From positions 33,150,314 through 33,214,313 of the forward strand of contig NC_012875.2 of assembly GCF_000003195.3 (NCBI RefSeq): a stretch of 64,000 nt of DNA. The letters are read 5' to 3'. The notes below the pieces were generated by a model, which saw only the letters and a list, made by a program, of their open reading frames with translations, was not told the DNA's origin and did not search any database. Position 1 is the stretch's first letter. Each line of letters starts with the position of its first letter. This stretch comes from Sorghum bicolor (taxonomy: Eukaryota; Streptophyta; Magnoliopsida; Poales; Poaceae). Below are positions 44,009 to 56,307 of this stretch, in pieces. The translations under genes and the position numbers were made by a program.

Positions 44009-44013
44009 CTTGG
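44009..44013. repeat. Target-site duplication cttgg (right copy)
   Basis: Pairs with 31152-31156. The gag frame of copy B resumes at 44014. Confidence 0.95.
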
Positions 44014-44689
44014 TGATCGTGTTGGGTATTTTCCCAGAAGTCAAGAGGAGCTTGAAGAGATGGCGGATGCGCGAGTTCCCAATGAGTTCATATTTTGCAG
44101 GGATGCTAATACTTATTGAGTGGAATCAAGGGAAAATCGTCGCCAATCGGTAAGGCAGCCGCAACTTCCTCCATGGTGTCCAAAGAGGCTGACTAGGACA
44201 CAGAAAAGAAGACTGCAGCGTGAAAGACGAGAAGAGTTGAGAAAAGGAGAGAATTCTGCTAGGTCCGAAGGTCAGCAGCAGCCAGATCCTAAAGGAAAAG
44301 GGCCATCGGCAGATGTTAATATGGTATTTATGTTGCCGATGGAGTTCCTTGCGCCGTCCAGTGATGACGAGGAGGTGGATTTTTATGACCAAATAGCTCA
44401 GTTGGCTCTGGATCCAATGACGGCTATCTTTGAAAAGCCTGCCGACAATGAAAGGCAGCATCTTAAAGCTCTATTTATCAAAGGAAGGGTTGATGGGCAG
44501 CCAATGACCAAGATATTAGTCGATGGTGGGGCTGCTATCAATATTATGCCATATGCAGTGCATCGAAAGCTTGGGAAAGGAGATCAAGACTTGTCCAAGA
44601 CCGACATGATGTTGAAGGACTTTGAGGGGAATGTGTCTCCAGTCAAGTGAGCTATATGTGTCGAGTTGACCATCGGCAGCAAAACCTTG
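44014..44689 (+). pseudogene. Tat gag end and protease (copy B)
   Basis: It continues the codon interrupted at 31156. A basic segment (RTQKRRLQRERREELRK) is followed by a linker and the retroviral-type aspartic protease: ILVDGGAAINIMP at about 44514, with Asp-Gly-Gly where most relatives have Asp-(Ser/Thr)-Gly. The LGRDWIH part of the protease lies beyond the nested pair, at about 60553. Stops: TGA at 44117-44119 and TGA at 44648-44650. It is cut at the ctgac target. Confidence 0.85.
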
Positions 44690-44694
44690 CTGAC
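44690..44694. repeat. Target-site duplication of outer non-autonomous element (ctgac)
   Basis: The right copy is ccgac at 60502-60506, with one transition. Confidence 0.85.
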
Positions 44695-45924
44695 TGTTGA
44701 CGGTCCTTAAGTACCAAATATAATCATCAAATAAATAAAGAAAAGGATCCAAATGCAACCAACATCTAGACTTAGGGTTTTATCTGACAGAATTCCACGA
44801 GTTTTGGTGTTTGTCTATTTCTGCAGGGGGTTCTCAGGAAATACGGAAGAAAGGCCCACATCTCGGGATTACATAGAGATATCAACGCACCGCGCAATTT
44901 TCTACCATCTAGAAGACTCCATAAGCCACGGGAAGAAAGCAGAGGCCGAAAGGGGCCAGGCCCAGGGCGCCCGCCCTCCTTCCCTAGGCGCCCACCCTGA
45001 CCTGGACTCCATTCGGGACTCTCTTCGCACACGATGTTCCACCGACCTAAAGGATCAAGGATAACGTAGTACCACATCGCCTACCGACCCAAAAACACAT
45101 AGAGGAGGAGGACTATATAAGGAGACCCCCTGGCCCCTGGAGAAGACAAGAAGTTATCATAGAGTTGAGGGGTGCCCTCGAAGGAAAACCTCTTCTCTAA
45201 ATAGAATTTCTTTTTAGGCTTAGCAACCAATGTGAGTAGAAATAGATCTTCTAGTTTCTACTAGATTGAGAGAGATAGAGTGGAGGTGAAGATCGGAGGA
45301 AGGCCGGCCTGTCGGTGTCTACTCCGAGGTTGTACCTGCGGGATCAACTCTTCTAACCCGAGGCTTGCTTCTAAGATTCTTCAGTAATTCGACTTCTAAT
45401 TCTAGTAAGTTCTTGTTTTATTGTTCTTTGGTTTATGAGTTTACTTTAATCCTCTTCTAGTTGAGCATTAGAGTAATCATTGCTAGCATAAACGTGGTGT
45501 TTAGGCTAGGGTACTCATAGATATCCCCTGACTAGCTGGACTGTGGTAGTAGCTAGGAACGTGACATTTCCGAGTTACCTTTGTATCCCACATCTCGTTA
45601 GCAGGAAGGGTAGGGTTTATAGGTGCGGGTTGAACATCCTTTGTGGTGTCTAGATTCTGTAAGCTTCCCCAATAGAACAGTAGATCATCCTTACCAAGGT
45701 TAGAACGAGACTACGGTTGTAGTCTTCTCTATACATCACTCACATCGAGAAACATTCTTTGTAGCCTAAAGGGATAGTAGCAATAGATTTGGTTAGTCAG
45801 ATTCACCCTTTCTCCCAGTGGTAAAAATATAAATACGATACTCTGGAAAACCTCCCGGGTGAAATGCTCACCGATATCCGTGCGCTTGCGGATCATTTCC
45901 TGATTGCGTTACCAAATATCAACA
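44695..45924 (+). repeat. Outer element 5' LTR (1230 bp)
   Basis: A TATA box (tatataa) at 45114-45120 is followed about 60 nt on by the likely R region. It holds a GC-rich gggcgccc repeat pair at about 44965-44995. The small ORFs are not genes. Confidence 0.93.
45114..45120 (+). promoter_or_regulatory. TATA box tatataa
   Basis: ggactatataagga; the same box is intact in both inner LTRs (54598-54604 on the complement). In the outer 3' LTR it reads tatagaa (59691-59697). Confidence 0.75.
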
Positions 45925-45932
45925 AGCATTTC

Positions 45933-45950
45933 TGGCGCTGTTGCCGGGGA
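45933..45950 (+). promoter_or_regulatory. Primer-binding site, tRNA-Asp
   Basis: tggcgctgttgccgggga, 8 nt after the LTR, is complementary to the plant tRNA-Asp 3' end except at one base. The inner copy is a perfect match. Confidence 0.85.
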
Positions 45951-46043
45951 GAAAGATGGTTTGCTGAGATAACTTTAAGTCTTGCTATTATCTTGTATTA
46001 TACTTTTATACTTTTATTCTTTTATCTTTTTATTTTTATCTCT

Positions 46044-46337
46044 ATGGATAACTTAAATTCCATACCTATAATTGAATTATTTGCACCTTCGGAGACCAGC
46101 CATAGACCATGGGAGTCAACAAGTCCTGCCCCTAATTATGATCTGTGTCCGGAGTTGATTGCAATAGGTCAAAACCAACCCTTTTCTATAGCTGAGGTCC
46201 TATCTTTTAATCGAGAAGATAATGCACTTTTAGCTACATCTAGGGAATCTGTTAATCTTTCTATAAATTCTGGTTCAGACCTAGCCCTACAAGACCATGT
46301 TTTTCTCGATATTTTCACATTGGTCTTAATCATATAA
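46044..46337 (+). CDS. Small ORF-a of non-autonomous element (97 aa)
   Basis: From ATG 46044 (MDNLNSIPII) to TAA. The inner copy has the same 97 codons with the same start and stop (53670-53377), so the length predates both insertions. It may be the remnant of a gag N-terminus: it lies where gag begins in related elements and has SETSHRPWES and DLCPELIAIGQNQPF segments, but no gag motif I can name. Confidence 0.55.
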   Translation: MDNLNSIPIIELFAPSETSHRPWESTSPAPNYDLCPELIAIGQNQPFSIAEVLSFNREDNALLATSRESVNLSINSGSDLALQDHVFLDIFTLVLII

Positions 46338-46582
46338 CCTTTGGTAGAGTCTTTCTTTCTTTATCTATTAGTAAAGGAAGGTATGTCTTCATTTGTGGAC
46401 ATCCTTCTTGCACTAGTCTTCACAAAAATATCCTAGAGATAGAGAAGGAATCATCTCCCAGAAGATGAAAGGAAGTTTCAATAACCGATTTCCAAACATT
46501 TCAATCCCATAATTCAGCTATCCAACCCATCCTTGAGCTTAATAATTTCTATGCTCTTTCTTTTGAACCTCCCGATAATCCT

Positions 46583-46966
46583 ATGAATCTCTCTAGAAAT
46601 GCCATGCATAAGAAGGAGGATCTAGAAGAGCAACATCAATGGCTAGAGGACATTAAAAATCCATGTGCTATCACCATTGAATGGATGGATAAAACAAACT
46701 TGAGAGACAATTCTAGAGGAATTTTAAGCATTCATGAAAAATCATCCTTGGAGATTGGAGAGAAAGATAACATTAATGAGCATGGAACTTATTTCATAGC
46801 CACTTCGTTTACTCCATGCTCATATGCAACATCTTCCCAATCTTTTGGTCTCTCCAACATCACCACATTTGAGATCTCCAACCACCTCTTCCTTTCTATT
46901 TATAAAAACTTAAAAAAGGTGGTTGTCGATGCATATGTCTATAATAAATATTGCAGATCTTGTTGA
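46583..46966 (+). CDS. Small ORF-b of non-autonomous element (127 aa)
   Basis: From ATG 46583 (MNLSRNAMHKKEDLEEQHQW) to TGA. It corresponds to 53128-52751 (125 aa) of the inner copy, with matching ends. The N half is charged (KKEDLEEQHQWLEDIKNP), the C half Ser/Thr-rich. Two independent copies staying open suggests coding. It may be the downstream part of a former gag, now in a separate frame. Confidence 0.55.
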   Translation: MNLSRNAMHKKEDLEEQHQWLEDIKNPCAITIEWMDKTNLRDNSRGILSIHEKSSLEIGEKDNINEHGTYFIATSFTPCSYATSSQSFGLSNITTFEISNHLFLSIYKNLKKVVVDAYVYNKYCRSC

Positions 46967-47070
46967 GTTGATCTTGATATAGGTAGGTGTTGGAGGGGAA
47001 ACCACTTCACCAACATAACTTGATGGTTTCCCAAAGATAAGCTTAGCGTCCTTAAACAAGCACTTATCAG

Positions 47071-47075
47071 ATCGT
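47071..47075. repeat. Target-site duplication atcgt of inner element
   Basis: Identical to 55024-55028. Outer sequence resumes after it (cacttatcag | aacatgaac), as seen uninterrupted in the inner copy at about 52634-52660 (complement). Confidence 0.95.
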
Positions 47076-48309
47076 TGTTGATATTTGGTAACGCAATAAG
47101 GAAACAATCCGCAAGCGCACGGATATCGGTGAGCATTTCACCCGGGAGGTTATCCAGAGTTATCGTATTTATATTTTTACCACTAGGAGAAAGGGTGCAT
47201 CTGACTAACCAAATCTATTGCTACTATCCCTTTAGGCACAAAGAACGTCTTTCGATGTGAGTGATAAATAGAGAAGACTGCAACCGTAGTCTCCTTCTAA
47301 CCTTGGTAAGGATGATCTACTGTTCTAATGGGGAGGCTAACGGAATCTAGACACCACAAAGGATGTTCAACCCGCACCTATAAACCCTATCCTTCCTGCT
47401 AACGAGATGTGATCTACAAAGGTAACTCGGAATTGTCACGTTCCTCACTACTACCACAGTCCAGCTAGTCAGGGAATATCTATGAGTACCTCAGCCTAAA
47501 CACCACGTTTACGCCAGCAATGATTACTCTAAACTCTACGTGAAGAGATTAAAGTAAACTCATAAACCATAAGAACAATAAAACAAGAACTTACTAGAAT
47601 TTAGAAGTCGAAATACTGAAGAATCCTAGAAGCAAGCTTCGGGTTAGGAGAACTTGATCCTGCAGGTACAAGCTTGGAGTAGACACCGACAGACCGGGCT
47701 TCCTCCAATCTACACCTCCACTCTATCTCTCTCAATCTAGTAGAAACTAGAAGATCTATTTCTGCTTTACATTGGTTGCTAAGCCTAAAAAGAAATATTA
47801 ATTAGAGAAGAGGTTTTCCTTCGAGGGCACCCCTCAATCTCTATGATAATTTCTTGTCTTCTCCAGGGGCCAGGGGGGTCTCCTTATATAGTCCTCCTCC
47901 TCTATGCGTTTTTGGGTCGGTAGGCGAGGTGGTACTATGTTTTCCTTGATCCAATAGGTCGGTGGAGATCTCCCGAGAGAAAGAGTCCTGATTGGGCTCG
48001 GCAGGTGGGCGGGCGCCCAAGGAAACTGGGCGAGCGCCCAGGTCCTGACCCCATTTCGCCTCCGCTTCCTTCCCGTGGCTTCTGGAGTCTTCTAGATGGT
48101 AGAAAATTGCGCGGTGCGTTGATATCTCTATGTATTCCCGACATGTGGGCCTTTCTTCCGTATTTCCTGATAACCCCCTGCGGAAATAGACAAACACCAA
48201 AACTCGTGGAATTCTGTCAGATAAAACCCTAAGTCTAGATGTTGATTTCATTTGGATCCTTTTCTTTGTTTATTTGATAATTAAATTTGATACTTAAGGA
48301 CCGTCAACA
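47076..48309 (-). repeat. Inner element 3' LTR (1234 bp)
   Basis: Reverse complement of the outer LTR sequence, with ends tgttgatat...gtcaaca. The flanking actcccccaagctt is the polypurine tract on the complement. Confidence 0.93.
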
Positions 48310-50504
48310 AACTCCCCCAAGCTTACCTCTTGCTCGTCCCTGAGCAAGGATAGACTCGGCAATGGATTAGAAGTTGTTGCAAATATCTTTAAAAATTGAC
48401 GGTACACATGCTTTTTAAATAAGATCTCATCTCTGAGTTAGAGTAAACTGTCAAGACTTAAAACTCACTGACTTTACCTTCACCATGGGACTTGTAACTG
48501 TCACTTCTGTCTTGAGAGGTTAAAAGATAGACACAGTCTAGCCAAGTGCCATGTCTCTTATTCTTGATCAGCTATAGCTCTGGGTTTTTTTTTGCATATT
48601 TTCAAATAAAACTCAGAGATTTCTTGTATGACTCTCTCATATCTCTCTTTTGTGGTATTTCTGGATCCTTACCATGGCATTGATGGTATATGCCTTCTCT
48701 CAAGATATGTGGTATTTATGGTATAAGGCATAGTGATATTGCCTTCTCTCTCACCCTACTCTAATAAGGCTTGATATCTGGAGCTCATAGGTGGGAGACA
48801 GTTAATACATACTTACAAGACATTTATTGTATAGTCAAACCATGGATCCAAAGAAACAAATCAATAAGCCAAATCAAGATGTGCATGTGTGGCGAATGAA
48901 TGGTGTATGGTGATGATGGTGATAACAATGGTGAAAGTCTAATTCTACTTTTGCTCTTTTGAGGGGATACATACCTTCCTTGCTTTTTGAAACTTTATGA
49001 GAAGAATGAGATGCTCTTCTTTTTCTTTCCTCTCAGGTGGGTATCTTGTATCCCTAATTCTACTGTCGGACACTTGTCCATTTTTACCTCTCGTCTCACT
49101 TTTTCTTTCTTTCGAGGTTCCGGGCACTTGCCCCTTTTTATTTCCTCGTTTATTTTTTTTTCTTTTTTCTCTTTTTTTCAGAGCACTCATCTCTTGAGAT
49201 AATATAGCAAGTGGTAGTAACCAAAATATTTGGAGCATTTATTTCACAGGGAATAAGAGGGATATGAAAATGTTTTTGACTATTCTCTCCCGGATTAGGA
49301 GTAGAATATTTTTGGGTGATTCTGGAGATGGAAATGGATGGATATATGTGGATGGTACTTCCGGAGTAGAAGTAGCATATATGAGTGAACGTGCAAGTGA
49401 ATCTTGATTTAACCACATGACAAGCTCCTAAGGGTCTACACAGCTTGACCACACTCAATGCTCATAAACAGTAAATAGTAAATGTGTGGCTCAAAGTCTA
49501 GCAAGCATGTATATATGGCTGTGGTAGGAATTTAAACTCTCAGGAACTCATCATGCAATATTTTAAAGATTTTTCAAAGATAAAATTCTCCAGAATTCTA
49601 GCATCTCTAGGAACAGATAAACAGCAGCCCAACCTCCCCATATCATATCCGTTAACAACTTAGATTTCACATCAAGTTTTCATCCCACAAATTTAGGTCT
49701 AGAGCAAGATTTAAATTATAACAGTTATGTCTAAACTTGAGAGAGAACTTAAAATGTGCAAATTAGGCAGAGCAACTATTCATCATATCCATGCTAGAGT
49801 TTTATTATTAAGATTCAGATTAGCATAGCCACTTTATTTATTTATTAAACATACTAAGCAAAAGATATATATAAGCACAAAATCTTTATTTGGTTTTTCA
49901 TAGTTTATGTATTTTAATATTCTAACATAATATAAGTATAAAGATAGATAGAAATACTTAGCGAGAATAATGGGGGTGCTTTCCCCCAAGCTGAATTTTG
50001 ACGTAATTTCTCTTGATGTAGCTAGCATGTGGCAGAGGTGTATTTGAAAGTCAGCAGCATTCTGACAGCGATTAGAATATCCTCCGTCTGCTAGTCTTTT
50101 TGATTCTTAAATTCTGTGGAGCTCAAATAGACAACAAAGCTTTGTGGAACTGGTTATGTGTTAGCATAAATATCTAGCCTTTATCATGTTGAGCTTTCTT
50201 AATAAATGTTATTTATTTAGCAGGATCATACACTTATTATTATTATTATTATTATTATTATTTTATGTATATATATTTTTTATATATTTTTATTGTAAGA
50301 TGAAAACTTATTTATTTTATTTTTATGCCACCACAGTGAATGTTCTTATGGGTTTTATGCTATGAGCATACTCACATGGGGCTTACTATTTTTTTAATAT
50401 TTTTATTTTCTTTTCAAGATAGCATGAACCTGATTAACTAAGCAAACTATTGAATAGAAAAGGATAACTACCAAGTTTACCTCTTGGCAAGGCGTTCGGT
50501 ATTT
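48310..50504 (-). other. Inner element 3' non-coding region
   Basis: 2.2 kb without a convincing ORF, matching 57090-59271 of the outer copy on the other strand. It has the polypurine tract at 48310-48324, a T/C-rich stretch at 49010-49190 and a (TTA)n run at 50234-50263. Confidence 0.75.
50234..50263. repeat. (TTA)n microsatellite
   Basis: About ten TTA units. The corresponding site of the outer copy (about 57350) has no such run, so it expanded after the copies diverged. Confidence 0.85.
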
Positions 50505-51276
50505 TTATGTCCTCCGAACGGGACTCTCTGTTTTCTCAGTCGTCCTGGGATTCGCTAGGTGGCGTAGTCGGTGATTCCGGCGGCGCCTATCTTCGTGTAT
50601 AACTATCTTCTCCCTCCACACCTGACTCGGTGCTATGGTCTCCTCAGGACAGTTCTGTTCAAGCTGTATGTCTTCAGTCCTTATCACTTCTCCTTCGTAG
50701 TCTACCCATCCGTTCTTGATGATTTGCCTCCTCTTGGTTGCGGTTGCGTCGTCTTCTTGTCCTGACCTGCATAGATTCTTCAACTATATAGTTATGGTCA
50801 GTAAAATAGTTGCGTACCTTCTCAGAGGGGAAGTACATGTGGACATCTCCGGTTTCAATGTAGATGATTGCTTTGATAGTGTTGAGGAACGGTCTTCCAA
50901 GGATGGTGGGTGGATCATATTCGTCTTCTCCCATGTCAATGACCTGAAAATCATCTGGAGCTGAATATATTGGTTGTAGGGGCATGGTTCCATGCAGGAG
51001 CTGATAAGTTACTGCGGCCATTATGTTGTCGTCAGATCCGGTGTCGTAGAGTGTCTTCTGAAAAGAGTATCCATTGATTGTGCACTCGATGCTTGGAACA
51101 CCAGGGTCGTCCTTCTTGATCGACAAAGGTGACTTGAGTCGACGATGTTGACCTCTTTCGACAAGGATCCAATATTTTAAGTCTTCTGGACAAGACTTTC
51201 CACCATCTTCATCCTTTAGGTGCATCATTTGATTAGGTGTGGACCCTGATGTCTGCACCTCTTGATACGGTGTCAC
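50505..51276 (-). pseudogene. Protease ORF of inner non-autonomous element
   Basis: The frame from 51276 contains a retroviral-type aspartic protease: LYDTGSDDNIM (about 51058) and ILGRPFL (about 50905). The style (long spacing, HMYFPSEKVR) is that of Athila/Tat proteases. A one-base insertion in an A run near 50729 moves the last ~75 codons to another frame (open to 50505, ending PVRRT). No RT follows. The outer copy at 56308-57089 is broken at different places, so the family protein was longer, about 255 residues. Confidence 0.8.
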
Positions 51277-51454
51277 CCATGTTCTTCTTTGCCCAGCAGT
51301 TCGAAGTATGGTGTTGGCAATATCCTGCTCAGTGTGTTTGTGCTCATAGATCCAGGTCCTTCACTTGGTGGAGTCTGGGAGTTGTAAAACTCCTCCATGT
51401 TTTGCTTGAAGTGTACCTGTTCATAGAGACAAGGCAGAGATCAAGTGCATGGGC

Positions 51455-51479
51455 TCTGTTGGTGGAAAACACCAACAGA
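51455..51479. repeat. Hairpin tctgttggtg...caccaacaga
   Basis: 10-bp stem with a 5-nt loop, upstream of the protease ORF. The outer copy keeps it (56150-56172, 9-bp stem). Confidence 0.7.
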
Positions 51480-52750
51480 ACCATAAGTGAATTTGTTCTT
51501 CTCTAACCTTAAGCATAGTGAGCAAGACAAAGTTGATGGATAATAAGATGATGAGTAGTATTTGAAACATTTGTCAGATCAGATGGCTCAACCTAATGGA
51601 AAGATAATCTATCTATATTTATGTTTTGTTTATATCTTCCAAATATTGAATGTGCAACATATTAGCTTATATGTTTAGGAGCGTGGGATCACGAGGGTAG
51701 TACTAAGGACAAAGATTAAAGGACTAAACATGTTGAATTAATTGAGTTGGTTATCTGGAGTTATAAATCATACATGTTTGTCTCTTTATTTATGTGAATG
51801 CTAGAACCAAGGAGAAACTTATAAAAGCGATAGTCAAGTACCTTAAGGTGTTACCTTACTTGAAGAGTGACGGTACAGTATCTGTGGAAGCTTTCCTTTC
51901 TTAGCGGTTGTGCATCGTGTTTGTGGCACCCTCCATGAATCATCTCTTATGAGCCACGTCTTTCTTGTGCAAATTGTTAAACTTCATGTGTCACTTTCTT
52001 CATCTCCAATGCGAGTTTATCTCAGGACTTCCCAGGTTAATATTGAAAGTTTTCCTGCAGGGGTTAGTCCAACAAAATATCCCCTATCTACTATAACATA
52101 CTATTGGCTTAAAAATCAACCTAGACACCATGTCTAATTTTATTTAGAAGGACATTTTAACCTAAGCACCATGCTTAATTTAAAACCCCTTGGAAGTAAG
52201 ATCATCATTCCTAAACTAAGCACCATGCTTAATTAAGAGATAAATGAAACTATTCCAAACCTAGACATATACTAAAGCAAATAAAGGTAGCATGAGAGCA
52301 TTTATAGAGATCTACTTAAGTGGAGATGAAGTAGTGTAATTAGTATTTAACAAATTGAGCATGTCTCAAAGGTAAGGACAACCAACGTAGCAACATGGCA
52401 AAAGATGTTTTTATGTAAAGTACTCCCCCAAGCTTGAAATTTACAAAATTCAAGTTTGGATGTATTTAATTCAATGTTGTCTGATGGTTGGTTGGACATA
52501 CCCTGTGCTTGTCATTCATCCGATCTTCTTGCTCCAATCCTGGAAAGGTTAGTGACAAGAATACCCGAAGGAATAATTCTACAATTATCTTTATATGCTC
52601 AATACACAAAGCAATGTTGCAAATAATTAGAAGTTCATGTTATGATCTGATAAGTGCTTGTTTTAGGACACTAAGCTTGTTCTTGGGAAACCATCAAGTT
52701 ATGTTGGTGAAGTGGTTTCCCCTCTAACACCTACCTATATCAAGATCAAC
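51480..52750 (-). other. Inner element spacer between ORF-b and protease
   Basis: No ORF of note. It matches 46967-47075 plus 55029-56149 of the outer copy. It contains three near-repeats of 'aagcaccatgctta' type (about 52160-52240). Confidence 0.6.
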
Positions 52751-53128
52751 TCAACGAGATCTGCAATATTTATTATAGACATATACATCGACAACCGCCC
52801 TTTTAAAGTTTTTATAAATGAAGAGGAAGAGGGAGTTGGAGATCTCAAATGTGGTAAGGATGGAGAGACAAATTGATTGGAGAGATGTTTTATATGAGCA
52901 AGGACTGGGTGAGGTATTTATGAAATAACTTCCATGCTCACAGTTGTTTCTCTCAAACTCCAAGGATGATTCTTCATGAATGCTTGAAATTCCTCTAGGA
53001 TTGTCTCTCAAGTTTGTTTTATCTAACCATTCAATGGTGATAGCACATGGATTTTTAATGCCCTCTAGCCATTGATGTTGCTCTTCTCGATCCTCCTTCT
53101 TATGCATGGGATGTCTAGAGAGATTCAT
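52751..53128 (-). CDS. Small ORF-b, inner copy (125 aa)
   Basis: MNLSRHPMHKKEDREEQHQW to VYNKYCRSR-stop. It is colinear with the outer 46583-46966 and differs by scattered substitutions and a short in-frame gap. Function unknown. Confidence 0.55.
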   Translation of the reverse strand: MNLSRHPMHKKEDREEQHQWLEGIKNPCAITIEWLDKTNLRDNPRGISSIHEESSLEFERNNCEHGSYFINTSPSPCSYKTSLQSICLSILTTFEISNSLFLFIYKNFKRAVVDVYVYNKYCRSR

Positions 53129-53376
53129 AGGATTATCGGGAGGTTCAAGAGAAAGAGCATAGTAGAAATTATTAAGCTCAAGGATGGGATGGATAGCCGA
53201 ATTATGGGATTGAAATGTTTGGAAATCGGCTATTGAAACTTCCTTTCCTCGTCTGGGAGATGATTCCTTCTCTATCTCTAAGATTATTCTATGAAGACTA
53301 GTGCAAGAAGGATGTCTACGAATGAAGACATACCTTCCTTTACTAATAGATAAAGAAAGAAAGACTCTACCAAAGG

Positions 53377-53670
53377 TTATATGATTAAGACCAAGTGAAA
53401 ATATCTAGGAAAAACATGGTCTTGTAGGGCTAGGTCTAAACCAGAATTTATAGAAAAATTAAAAGATTCCCTAGGTGTAGCTAAAAGTGCATTATCTTTT
53501 TGATTAAAAGATAGGACCTCAGCTATAGAAAAGGGTTGGTTTTGACCTATTGCAATCAACTCCGGACACAGATCATAATTAGGGGCAGGACGTGTTGACT
53601 CCCATGGTCTATGGCTGGTCTCCGAAGGTGCAAAGAATTTAATAATAGGTATGGAATTTGAGTTATCCAT
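53377..53670 (-). CDS. Small ORF-a, inner copy (97 aa)
   Basis: MDNSNSIPII to LVLII-stop, the same length and boundaries as the outer 46044-46337. An apparent upstream start at 53850 would lie in the LTR and primer site and is not used here. Confidence 0.55.
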   Translation of the reverse strand: MDNSNSIPIIKFFAPSETSHRPWESTRPAPNYDLCPELIAIGQNQPFSIAEVLSFNQKDNALLATPRESFNFSINSGLDLALQDHVFPRYFHLVLII

Positions 53671-53763
53671 AAAGATAAAAATAAAAAGATAAAAGAATAA
53701 AAGTATAAAAGTATAATACAAGATAATAGCAAGACTCAAAGTTATCTCAGCAAACCGTCTTTC

Positions 53764-53781
53764 TCCCCGGCAACGGCGCCA
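53764..53781 (-). promoter_or_regulatory. Primer-binding site of inner element, tRNA-Asp
   Basis: The complement reads tggcgccgttgccgggga, a perfect match to the plant tRNA-Asp 3' end. Confidence 0.9.
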
Positions 53782-53789
53782 GAAATGCT

Positions 53790-55023
53790 TGTTGATATTT
53801 GGTAACGCAATAAGGAAACGATCCGCAAGTGCACGGATATCGGTGAGCATTTCACCCGGGAGGTTATCCAGAGTTATCGTATTTATATTTTTACCACTGG
53901 GAGAAAGGGTGCATCTGACTAACCAAATCTATTGCTACTATCCCTTTAGGCACAAAGAATGTCTTTCGATGTGAGTGATAAATAGAGAAGACTGCAACCG
54001 TAGTTTCCTTCTAACCTTGGTAAGGATGATCTACTGTTCTAATGGGGAGGCTAACGGAATCTAGACACCACAAAGGATGTTCAACCCGCACCTATAAACC
54101 CTATCCTTCCTGCTAACGAGATGTGATCTACAAAGGTAACTCGGAATTGTCACGTTCCTCACTACTACCACGGTCCAGCTAGTCAGGGAATATCTATGAG
54201 TACCTCAGCCTAAACACCACGTTTACGCCAGCAATGATTACTCTAAACTCTACGCGAAGAGATTAAAGTAAACTCATAAACCATAAGAACAATAAAACAA
54301 GAACTTACTAGAATTTAGAAGTCGAAATACTGAAGAATCCTAGAAGCAAGCTTCGGGTTAGGAGAACTTGATCCCGCAGGTACAAGCTTGGAGTAGACAC
54401 CGACAGACCGGGCTTCCTCCAATCTACACCTCCACTCTATCTCTCTCAATCTAGTAGAAACTAGAAGATCTATTTCTACTTTACATTGGTTGCTAAGCCT
54501 AAAAAGAAATATTAATTAGAGAAGAGGTTTTCCTTCGAGGGCACCCCTCAATCTCTATGATAATTTCTTGTCTTCTCCAGGGGCCAGGGGGGTCTCCTTA
54601 TATAGTCCTCCTCCTCTATGCGTTTTTGGGTCGGTAGGCGAGGTGGTACTATGTTTTCCTTGATCCAATAGGTCAGTGGAGATCTCCCGAGAGAAAGAGT
54701 CCTGATTGGGCTCGGCAGGTGGGCGGGCGCCCAAGGAAACTGGGCGGGCGCCCAGGTCCTGACCCCGTTTCGCCTTCGCTTCCTTCCCATGGCTTCTAGA
54801 GTCTTCTAGATGGTAGAAAATTGCACGGTGTGTTGATATCTCTATGTATTCCCGACATGTGGGCCTTCCTTCCGTATTTCCTGATAACCCCCTGCGGAAA
54901 TAGACAAACACCAAAACTCATGGAATTCTGTCAGATAAAACCCTAAGTCTAGATGTTGATTTCATTTGGATCCTTTTCTTTGTTTATTTGATAATTAAAT
55001 TTGATACTTAAGGACCGTCAACA
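53790..55023 (-). repeat. Inner element 5' LTR (1234 bp)
   Basis: Promoter-side LTR on the minus strand. TATA box at complement 54598-54604. Confidence 0.93.
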
Positions 55024-55028
55024 ATCGT
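55024..55028. repeat. Target-site duplication atcgt (right copy)
   Basis: Pairs with 47071-47075. Confidence 0.95.
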
Positions 55029-56307
55029 AACATGAACTTCTAATTATTTGCAACATTACCTTGTGTATTGAGCATATAAGGATAATTGTAGAAATATTCC
55101 TTCATGTATTCTTGCCACTAACCTTTCTAGGATTGGAGCAAGAAGATCAGATGAATGACAAGCACAAGGTATGTCCAACCAACCATCATACAACATTGAA
55201 TTAAATTCATCCAAACTTGAATTTCGCAAAATTCAAGCTTGGGGGAGTACTTTACATAAAAACATCCTTTGCCATGTTGCTAAGTTGGTTGTCCCTACCT
55301 TTGAGAGATGCTCAATTTGTTAAGTACTAATCACACTACTTCATCTCCACTTGAGTAGATCTCTATAAATGCTGTCATGCTACCTTTGTCTATTTACTAG
55401 CAAGTGTTGGTTTGGAAGTACTCGACATACTTCCATTGGCATTTAAATTAAGCATGGTGCTTAGGTTAAATAGCCTTCCTTAATCTGATTAGACATGGAG
55501 TCTAGTTTGGTTACTGAACTAAAAAAAAGTGCTTGAGTAGATATTGGTATATTTTGTGGGACTAACCCCTGCAGGAAAACTTTCAATATCAACCTGGGAA
55601 GTCCTGAGATAAACTCACATTGGAGATGAAGAAAGTGACACATGAAGTTTAACAATTTGCACAAGAAAGACGTAGCTCATAAGAGATGATTCATGGAGGG
55701 TGCCACAAACACGATACACAACCGCTAAGAAAGGAAAGCTTCCACAAGGTGATACTGTACCGTCACTCTTCAAGTAAGGTAACATTTTAAGGTACTTGAC
55801 TATCACTTTTATAAGTTTCTCCTTGGTTCTAGCATTCACATAAATAAAGAGACAAACATGTATGATTTGTAGCTCCAAATTAACCAACCCAATTAATTCA
55901 GCATGTTTAGTCTTTTAATCTTTGTTCTTAGTACTACCTTCATAATCCCACACTCCTAATCATATAAGCTAAAATGTTGCACATTCAATCTTTAGAAGAT
56001 ATAAACAAAACATAAATATAGATAGATTATCTTTCCATTAGGTCGAGCCATCTGATCTGACAAATGTTTTAAATGCTACACTCTTGATCCATCAACTTTG
56101 TCTTGCTCACTATGTTTAGTGTTAGAGAAGAACAAATACACTTTTGGTTCTGTTGGTGTTTTCCACCAACAGGGCCCATGCACTTGATCTCTGCCTTGTC
56201 TCTATGAACAGGTACACTTCGAGCAAAACCTAAAGGAATTTTACAACTCCCAGACTCCACCAAGTAAAGGACCTGGATCTACAAGCACAAACACACTAAG
56301 CAGGATA
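55029..56307 (+). other. Outer element spacer before protease
   Basis: No ORF of note. The outer element resumes here (aacatgaacttctaatt). It holds the conserved hairpin at 56150-56172. Confidence 0.6.

Larger units (their letters stand above)
47076..55023 (-). mobile_element. Non-autonomous element, inner copy, inverted inside its sibling
   Basis: Minus strand, 7948 bp. LTRs are 1234 bp each (47076-48309 and 53790-55023), about 1.5% different. Its tRNA-Asp primer site is perfect (complement of 53764-53781), and the polypurine tract lies at 48310-48324. The content is the same as the outer copy: ORF-a, ORF-b, hairpin, protease, no RT. It is younger than the outer copy by LTR comparison, as nesting demands. 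Confidence 0.93.

Noticed and set aside
45864..46043. N-terminal extension of ORF-a into the LTR (also 53671-53850)
   Set aside because: It would translate the LTR end and the tRNA primer-binding site. The ATG at 46044 (53670 in the inner copy) is the sensible start.
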